From: Actinomycetota bacterium
GTDB taxonomy: Bacteria; Actinomycetota; Actinomycetes; S36-B12; UBA5976
Assembly (NCBI GenBank): GCA_947476765.1
Contig: CANJRK010000034.1
Location: 1-8,239, forward strand
DNA length: 8,239 nucleotides
Direction of reading: 5' to 3'
Below are positions 1 to 4,622 of the stretch, piece by piece (position 1 is the stretch's first letter; every line of letters begins with the position of its first letter). The notes below the pieces were generated by a model. The model made no database searches, was not told the origin of the DNA, and saw nothing but the letters and a program-made list of their open reading frames with translations. Made by a program: the position numbers and the translations under genes.

Positions 1-210
1 TACCTATCCGGGACTTTGCCAATTGTCACAGTAGATGCCAAACAGATAGACCAACTACTTGGAGTCATGCTGCAAACCAGTGATAACTCGTTCAATGTAT
101 TGCTCGAGCTTGGGTTTAAATCCGCCATTCAGCGGGAATGGGCATGGCGAACAAGTAACGGAATGGATTTATCCAACTTGCGAGCATTCGCTCACCTGTT
201 TACTGACTAG
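1..210 (+). CDS. C-terminal end of an unrecognised protein (partial)
   Basis: An open frame enters from the left edge at base 1 and runs for 69 codons to a TAG stop at 208-210. I do not recognise the family. The visible tail is soluble-looking, with no membrane segment or signal. It has a Val/Leu-rich stretch (LPIVTVDAKQIDQLLGVML), an aromatic-basic patch (REWAWRT) and ends in AHLFTD. It stops 8 nt from the stop of the convergent pstB, so the two genes meet tail-to-tail with no room for an intergenic terminator. A competing + frame at 59-265 gives a Cys-rich, low-plausibility peptide that runs into the pstB antisense, so this frame is preferred. Function unknown. It is real mainly by position and frame openness. 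Confidence 0.5.
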   Translation, partial: YLSGTLPIVTVDAKQIDQLLGVMLQTSDNSFNVLLELGFKSAIQREWAWRTSNGMDLSNLRAFAHLFTD

Positions 211-218
211 TTTTTTAA

Positions 219-1025
219 TTACCCGAAACGGCCGTTTACGTAATCTTCAGTGCGTGGATCATTAGGAGCGCTGAACAAACTATCGGTTGGACCGAACTCA
301 ACTACAAAACCGGGTTGGTTTTCTTCGGCAAGGAAGAAAGCAGTCTGATCCGAGACGCGCTGTGCTTGCTGCATGTTATGAGTAACAATAACGATTGTCA
401 TAGATTCTGAAAGTTCGCGTATCGTGGCTTCAATTCGTCTGGTCGAACTTGGATCAAGTGCAGAACACGGCTCATCCATTAACAACACTTCTGGGTTAAG
501 TGCCAGTGAGCGAGCAATACATAAGCGCTGCTGTTGACCGCCAGATAATGCGCCAGCACTTGAGTCCAGGCGATCTCTGACTTCAGTCCAAAGACTGGAT
601 CGAGTTAAGCAACTTTCAACAATTGAATCTTCGTCGCGTGCACGTCGGCCAGAAAGTTTTAGACCAGAAAGTACATTCTCACGAATCGTCATTGTCGGGA
701 ATGGGTTTGGCTTCTGAAAAACCATTCCAATTCCTAATCTCACGCTGATGGGATCAACGGCTGGGCCATAAATATTATTGCCATTAAATAGCACTTCACC
801 GGAAAGCTGAGCACCAGGAATGAGTTCGTGCATTCGGTTTAAGGTGCGGATGAAAGTTGACTTGCCACAGCCACTGGGTCCAATTAGCGCGGTTACTGAA
901 TTTTCCGGAAATTGCAATGAAATATTTTCAATTACATGTTTGCTACTAAACCAGACGTTGATGTCTTTAGCTTCAAGGTGCACCAACCCATTTTCAAGGC
1001 TGTCTCTTACTAATGTCTCGGTCAT
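219..1025 (-). CDS. pstB: PstB, phosphate ABC transporter ATP-binding protein
   Basis: Cytoplasmic ATPase that drives phosphate import through the PstC-PstA channel. Counting from the ATG at 1025 (268 aa), it has Walker A GPSGCGKST (49-57), the PstB-typical Q-loop FQKPNPFP (103-110), ABC signature LSGGQQQR (160-167), Walker B VLLMDEP (180-186, catalytic E185), D-loop SALD and the switch histidine in VTHNMQQA (H216). It ends in the usual EDYVNGRFG, so it is complete. Start choice: the frame is open to an ATG at 1088 (289 aa), but the extra 21 residues have no family counterpart, no ribosome site precedes that ATG, and a PHO-box-like GTTCACC lies 6 nt upstream of it (1094-1100). An ATG at 1040 is a third option. 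No start has a good Shine-Dalgarno. pstB lies 145 nt or more downstream of pstS behind a strong hairpin and appears to have its own PHO-box promoter. No phoU follows it, which is unusual. Confidence 0.95.
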   Translation of the reverse strand: MTETLVRDSLENGLVHLEAKDINVWFSSKHVIENISLQFPENSVTALIGPSGCGKSTFIRTLNRMHELIPGAQLSGEVLFNGNNIYGPAVDPISVRLGIGMVFQKPNPFPTMTIRENVLSGLKLSGRRARDEDSIVESCLTRSSLWTEVRDRLDSSAGALSGGQQQRLCIARSLALNPEVLLMDEPCSALDPSSTRRIEATIRELSESMTIVIVTHNMQQAQRVSDQTAFFLAEENQPGFVVEFGPTDSLFSAPNDPRTEDYVNGRFG

Positions 1026-1093
1026 AATCCCAGTTTCCATGAGAGCCAGTTCGCTTTCTGATTGCTTGCTTTGGATGAAAAGTAACATCTCGC

Positions 1094-1134
1094 GGTGAAC
1101 ATTGAGTGGGTGGCTAAATTAACAGCAGGTGAAC
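1094..1134 (-). promoter_or_regulatory. PHO-box-like direct repeats upstream of pstB
   Basis: On the minus strand the consensus-perfect unit GTTCACC (1134-1128) is followed exactly 11 nt later by GTTAATT (1123-1117). A second perfect GTTCACC lies at 1100-1094, 34 nt from the first. Streptomyces PhoP sites are built from GTTCACC-like 7-mers on an 11-nt period, so this is a likely PhoP/RegX3-type site that gives pstB its own promoter. A possible -10 (TACTTT, 1084-1079) would start transcription inside the longest pstB frame, which agrees with the shorter start at 1025. Confidence 0.65.
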
Positions 1135-1176
1135 TAATCCAGAGATATCGCACAGGCGTAACTAGGAAATTGGGGC

Positions 1177-1225
1177 AAATTAAAGGCGATCTAGCGGGAT
1201 TTCCCGGCTAGATCGCCTTTAATTT
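1177..1225 (-). terminator. Strong hairpin between pstS and pstB (terminator or attenuator)
   Basis: A perfect 19-bp inverted repeat: AAATTAAAGGCGATCTAGC (1177-1195) pairs with 1207-1225. The GGG at 1196-1198 pairs with CCC at 1203-1205 inside it, leaving a 4-nt loop and one bulged base. The minus-strand hairpin begins 8 nt after the pstS stop. Its 3' arm ends in CCTTTAATTT, only a modest U-rich tail, so it may be a leaky terminator or a 3' stabiliser of pstS mRNA rather than a full stop. The near-symmetric stem could also act on + strand transcripts. Confidence 0.8.
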
Positions 1226-1233
1226 CTCTTAAA

Positions 1234-2316
1234 TTACTGGCTGATTGTTGCCGCAGCCGTAAGTGCCTTAGCTTGAAGAGTGTCAGTTAGTGGAGAGTAT
1301 CCCAAACCAGCTGCTCTTGAACTGCAGTCATCGATCATGTACTTTACAAAGGCCTCAACAGCAGTCGACTTTTGGAATGTGCTTAGAGCGTTTGTGTCAA
1401 CCATTGCGTAGGTGATCAACGATAGGTTATAGCCACCAACTACCTTCTTCTTGTAGTTAAGTGTCACTGCGCCCGTTGTCGAGTTGTAACCCGAGCTACC
1501 GCCAAATGCTGCTAGGAATTTTCCAGCCGATGCAGACGTTGGTGCTAGGTACTCGCCATTTGCATTCTTAATTTTGGCAAAAGCAACGTTTGACGAGACT
1601 GCATCAGAAAGGTCTGCGTAACCAAATGAACCAGTGGTCTTCTTGACAGAAGCTACTAAGGCCTGTGAATTAGGCGCGCTGATTGATCCTGCTGGCATTT
1701 TGCCCGCTGGGTTACCTGATGCAATGGTTTCGTTAGAGGCCTTGGTCCAAATTGTTGGGACATTTTGGCGCAAATAATTTGTTAAGTTACCGGAAGTGCC
1801 GGACTTGGAACCACGGTAAACGACTCTAATTTTTGTTGAAGGCAACTTTGATTTCACAGCTGAAGTCTGAAGTGCTTTGATTGCTGGATCGTTCCACTTA
1901 GTGATCTTGCCGGAAAGAATCTTGGCAATTACCGTGGCGTCTAAACGTAGATCCCCGGACTTAATGTTTGGAAGCTTGTACATAATAGCAATTGGTCCAC
2001 CCACAACTGGAATGAAACGTGTGTTGGCTGCCTTGCCACTGCGTGCACCACTGAAAGTTGGAGCAGAACTTGTTGCAGAGTCGGACATGGCGAAATTCAC
2101 GGTGCCGGCTCCGAAGGCAGTACGTCCTGCGCCAGAACCACCAGGACTGTAGTTCACTTTTGTGTTGCCGTCAGCAACTTGGCATGCAAGCACATACTTG
2201 TTTGCGTAGGAAGATCCAGCTGCATTAAGTGTAGTTTCTGCATAAGCTGGTGACGCAAAGGAAGCTGAGGCTAAAAACCCCAGGGAAATTAATGTTGTTA
2301 GCAGGCGCTTTGCCAT
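1234..2316 (-). CDS. pstS: PstS, phosphate-binding protein of the Pst transporter
   Basis: Exported high-affinity phosphate receptor that delivers phosphate to PstC/PstA. The 360-residue product opens with a signal peptide (MAKRLLTT..., hydrophobic 5-20) ending in SPAYA, with likely cleavage after residue 26. PstS motifs: AAGSSYANKY (32-41), YSPGGSGAGRTAFGAGTV (57-74), FAMSDSA with D79 in the place of E. coli Asp56, ILSGKITKWNDPAI (133-146), and R168 followed by S172-G173-T174, matching the E. coli Arg135/Ser139-Gly140-Thr141 phosphate contacts. The late GSFGYADLSDA (229-239) is also typical. Start: the ATG at 2316 has AAAGGAGT at 2328-2321, 4 nt away. The ATG at 2331 would put that ribosome site inside the gene. 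There is no lipobox cysteine; C45 and C331 are the only cysteines and could form a disulfide. It follows pstA after a 124-nt gap with its own control elements. Confidence 0.96.
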   Translation of the reverse strand: MAKRLLTTLISLGFLASASFASPAYAETTLNAAGSSYANKYVLACQVADGNTKVNYSPGGSGAGRTAFGAGTVNFAMSDSATSSAPTFSGARSGKAANTRFIPVVGGPIAIMYKLPNIKSGDLRLDATVIAKILSGKITKWNDPAIKALQTSAVKSKLPSTKIRVVYRGSKSGTSGNLTNYLRQNVPTIWTKASNETIASGNPAGKMPAGSISAPNSQALVASVKKTTGSFGYADLSDAVSSNVAFAKIKNANGEYLAPTSASAGKFLAAFGGSSGYNSTTGAVTLNYKKKVVGGYNLSLITYAMVDTNALSTFQKSTAVEAFVKYMIDDCSSRAAGLGYSPLTDTLQAKALTAAATISQ

Positions 2317-2320
2317 GCTG

Positions 2321-2328
2321 ACTCCTTT
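2321..2328 (-). promoter_or_regulatory. Ribosome binding site that sets the pstS start
   Basis: AAAGGAGT on the minus strand, 4 nt before the ATG at 2316. It is the clearest Shine-Dalgarno in the window and selects this start over the in-frame ATG at 2331. Confidence 0.85.
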
Positions 2329-2333
2329 CATAA

Positions 2334-2354
2334 TGTGACTATTCGCTAGTCACA
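2334..2354 (-). repeat. Inverted repeat in the pstS leader
   Basis: TGTGACTA (2334-2341) and TAGTCACA (2347-2354) are perfect 8-nt complements around a 5-nt spacer. The repeat ends 5 nt upstream of the AAAGGAGT ribosome site. It could be a dyad operator for a dimeric regulator or a leader hairpin that affects translation or mRNA stability. The same sequence was not seen at the other Pho-linked promoters here. Confidence 0.6.
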
Positions 2355-2414
2355 CTCTGAAAGTAATTTGGTCAGGAAAATAGCAGGCATCCAGAGATTA
2401 ACGTTTACCTAGTT

Positions 2415-2436
2415 TTCGGATGAACATTTGGTTAAG
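2415..2436 (-). promoter_or_regulatory. PHO-box-like direct repeats upstream of pstS
   Basis: On the minus strand CTTAACC (2436-2430) is followed 11 nt later by GTTCATC (2425-2419). A degenerate third unit (AACTAGG) sits in register at 2414-2408. The site begins 5 nt after the pstA stop, so pstS can be transcribed separately from pstCA. Possible -10 elements downstream are TAATCT (2400-2395) or TATTTT (2382-2377); neither is strong. Confidence 0.6.
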
Positions 2437-2440
2437 AAAA

Positions 2441-3490
2441 CTAACCCATTTTCCTGCGGGATAAACCTAAACGAGCAACACCAAAAAGCACCGTCACAAA
2501 AGTAAGCAGCACCATGCAGGCAAACCAAGCACGGGCTACATCATTATCTTCGCCCAGGAGCATCTGGGTGAAGATAAACAGCGGTAGGGCTGACATTGGT
2601 TCGGCTGCTGGATTTAGATTGATAGATACCGATCCAAAAGCTGTTAACAACAATGGCGCTGTCTCACCTGCCACCCGGGCGACACCGAGTATGGCTGCAG
2701 TTACCAAGCCAGCTCCAGCCGATGGAAGCACAATCATTCGAACTACCCGACGTTGTGTTGAGCCCAAAGCCAGTGCTGCTGTCCTTAAGTCATCTGGTAC
2801 CAAAAGTAAGACTTCTTCCGCAGTGCGAGCAACAGTTGGCAGCATCAAGATCGATAGTGCTATCGCCCCTGACAATCCAGAGTAAGGCAAAATTCCCGTG
2901 ACAATGAAGGCGGCATATACAAATAAACCAGCAACAATTGATGGCACGCCAGACATTGCCTGCACAAAGAAACGAACGTATGGCGTTAACTTGCCACGAA
3001 CTTCCGTTACGTACAACGCCGCCAAGATGCCAACTGGAATTGAAATAACGGAAGCTATGGACACGATAATTATGCTTCCAATTAACGCATGTAAAATCCC
3101 GCCGGTAGTTAGTTCGGCACCAGGCTCAACTAATGCTGCATCTTGAAACAGCAAATTAGATGAAAATGCCGAGATACCTTTTACGAATACCGGAATTAAA
3201 ACAGATAAGGCTGCCGTAACAAAAACGGTGATGCAGGCAACCATTAGTACCTGTAAAGATGAATTCGCAATTGAATATCGTCGCTTGCCGAATCGCGCAA
3301 GTAGCGCGCCGGTAATCAAGTGCAAAAATAGCCAGGTAAAAAATAGTCCAGACATACCTTTAATGCCCGTGAGCGCAACTACTGCTACTGCGGCTAGCGG
3401 AGTTCCAGCGTGCACTAGCAATTGCTGAGCTTGGTAACTTTTGTCACGAACTTTCCATGGTCGATTACTTGAGTCAATCAAGGTAGTCAT
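2441..3490 (-). CDS. pstA: PstA, phosphate ABC transporter permease
   Basis: Inner-membrane channel subunit paired with PstC. At 349 aa it is longer than the usual ~280-300 because of an N-terminal extension: a ~30-residue polar start and one or two extra hydrophobic segments (about 31-64) before the conserved first helix (82-104). The core holds a helix at 135-160, GVPSIVAGLF (181-190), the cytoplasmic EAA-type loop EEVLLLVPDDLRTAALALG (225-243) with RMIVLP (251-256) that docks on PstB, and the PstA-typical RVAGETAPLL (272-281). A last helix at 322-340 precedes a basic C-terminus. Its ATG shares one base with the pstC stop (TAATG), and AAGGG lies 8-9 nt upstream, so the two should be translationally coupled. 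The next gene downstream is pstS, an unusual position for it. Confidence 0.95.
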   Translation of the reverse strand: MTTLIDSSNRPWKVRDKSYQAQQLLVHAGTPLAAVAVVALTGIKGMSGLFFTWLFLHLITGALLARFGKRRYSIANSSLQVLMVACITVFVTAALSVLIPVFVKGISAFSSNLLFQDAALVEPGAELTTGGILHALIGSIIIVSIASVISIPVGILAALYVTEVRGKLTPYVRFFVQAMSGVPSIVAGLFVYAAFIVTGILPYSGLSGAIALSILMLPTVARTAEEVLLLVPDDLRTAALALGSTQRRVVRMIVLPSAGAGLVTAAILGVARVAGETAPLLLTAFGSVSINLNPAAEPMSALPLFIFTQMLLGEDNDVARAWFACMVLLTFVTVLFGVARLGLSRRKMG

Positions 3491-4485
3491 TATTTTTTAC
3501 CCTTACTCGAGTTGACTAGCGCCACGGCGCCTGCATTCGCTAACAGGGTTACCACAAAAAGTGCCAAGCCAGCCGCGAACAGCGCGCTAATTTCAAGAGG
3601 GCTTGCTTCACCAAACTTACTGATGATTAGTGAGGCAACCGAGCCGCCGGAACTTTCCAAAATCCGATACCAATTAACTTCATCAAAGAACATTTGGAGC
3701 ACGAAGAAAACTGCAATGGTTTCGCCAAGTGCGCGGCCAAGTCCCAGCATTGCTCCACCAATAATTCCACTTTTACTAAATGGAATAACAACGTCGCGTA
3801 TGACAGTCCAACGCGATCCACCCAAAGCTTGCGCCGCATTAATTAGGTCTGGTGGCACCTGAGAAAATATCTGACGACTCACAACTGCGACAATCGGCGT
3901 GATCATGATGGCTAAAACAAGACCCGCCATAAATGGGCTTTGGTCGTAGGCAGGAAACTCAACTCGGAAAATTGGTATCGCAGCTAAGTTTTCATTCAGC
4001 CAACGCGCCCATAAGACACCATGTGGCATCAGCACGAAAAATCCCCATAAGCCAAAGACGATCGATGGAATGGCTGCAACCAGATCTATAAAAAGAGTGA
4101 ATCCAAAAACTGAGCGCTTAGGAAGTAAATAGACGATTGCCAATGCAATGCCAACGCCAAGTGGTAATGCAATGCCAACGGAAATGGATGCAATTAGAAC
4201 CGAGCCCCAAATCATTGGCAACATTCCAAATGTAGGTGGGTCTACCGATCCTTCAGATGGCAGCAACCCATCGCCTGAATACCAAGAACTATCGGTAAAG
4301 AAGTGGTACCCGAAAGCCTGAAGTACTGGGGTGGCACTCTTTGCCAAGTAACCGAAAATTCCAGCCAGTACAAGGAATGCTACTAAGCCACCAGCAATAA
4401 GTACTCCACGAAAAATCCGGTCGCCTCTGGTGCGCTGGATCGGAATTACTTGTGGAGTGGCCACAGGATCAGACGTAATAGTCAT
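3490..4485 (-). CDS. pstC: PstC, phosphate ABC transporter permease
   Basis: Inner-membrane partner of PstA, 331 aa, normal for the family. A basic N-terminus (RTRGDRIFRG) leads into helix 1 (27-47). The family-typical periplasmic segment FFTDSSWYSGDG (62-73) and FGMLPMIWGSVLIA (86-99) follow. Further helices lie at about 93-120, 127-153 and 185-205. IDLVAAIPSIVFGLWGFFVL (133-152) is a strong PstC hallmark. The EAA-type loop RQIFSQVPPDLINAAQALGG (204-223) leads to GRALGETIAVFFVLQM (250-265). It is the first gene of a pstC-pstA pair, preceded by a PHO-box-like triple repeat and a hairpin that separates it from the phosphatase gene. The start is the first in-frame ATG after the control region; only a weak GAGAG precedes it at about 9 nt. 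Confidence 0.96.
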   Translation of the reverse strand: MTITSDPVATPQVIPIQRTRGDRIFRGVLIAGGLVAFLVLAGIFGYLAKSATPVLQAFGYHFFTDSSWYSGDGLLPSEGSVDPPTFGMLPMIWGSVLIASISVGIALPLGVGIALAIVYLLPKRSVFGFTLFIDLVAAIPSIVFGLWGFFVLMPHGVLWARWLNENLAAIPIFRVEFPAYDQSPFMAGLVLAIMITPIVAVVSRQIFSQVPPDLINAAQALGGSRWTVIRDVVIPFSKSGIIGGAMLGLGRALGETIAVFFVLQMFFDEVNWYRILESSGGSVASLIISKFGEASPLEISALFAAGLALFVVTLLANAGAVALVNSSKGKK

Positions 4486-4524
4486 GTGGAAAGACTCTCG
4501 AATTGATCTTTACTGCAGGAGTCA

Positions 4525-4557
4525 ATTAGTAAAACAGGAGGTTAATTGTCGTTTAAC
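4525..4557 (-). promoter_or_regulatory. PHO-box-like triple direct repeat upstream of pstC
   Basis: Three 7-mers in exact 11-nt register on the minus strand: GTTAAAC (4557-4551), ATTAACC (4546-4540) and GTTTTAC (4535-4529). The site lies 44 nt before the pstC ATG and 3 nt past the hairpin at 4561-4611, so it should drive pstC-pstA independently of the phosphatase gene. No clear -10 was identified. Confidence 0.65.
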
Positions 4558-4560
4558 GAG

Positions 4561-4611
4561 AAATGAATGAGCCGGCAGCTCCTTTTCAGGAAGCCACCGG
4601 CTCATTCATTT
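4561..4611 (-). terminator. Terminator-like hairpin after the phosphatase gene
   Basis: A perfect 15-bp repeat: AAATGAATGAGCCGG (4561-4575) pairs with CCGGCTCATTCATTT (4597-4611). An inner stem (GCTCCT with AGGAAGC, one bulge) surrounds a TTTC loop. On the minus strand it begins 11 nt after the phosphatase stop. The tail after the stem (CTCGTTAAAC) is not a pure U-run. It should reduce read-through into pstC. Confidence 0.75.
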
Positions 4612-4622
4612 GTTTGTAGTGG

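Noticed and set aside
226..237. Palindrome AAACGGCCGTTT at the pstB end, considered as a bidirectional terminator
   Set aside because: With a loop allowed, only 4 bp can pair, and neither strand has a U-run directly after it. It also encodes the conserved NGRFG end of PstB.
59..265. 68-codon + strand frame overlapping the left partial gene and the pstB end
   Set aside because: It overlaps both the better-supported frame 1-210 and the antisense of the pstB C-terminus, and its Cys-rich product looks unnatural.
306..322. AAAACC/GGTTTT hairpin followed by T-rich sequence, a possible terminator for the left + strand gene
   Set aside because: Six pairs with only two G-C, nearly 100 nt inside pstB coding sequence; likely chance.
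2430..2446. GGTTA/TAACC inverted repeat over the pstA stop, considered as a pstCA terminator
   Set aside because: Only a 5-bp AT-rich stem with no U-tract; it overlaps the first PHO-box-like unit, which explains the sequence better.
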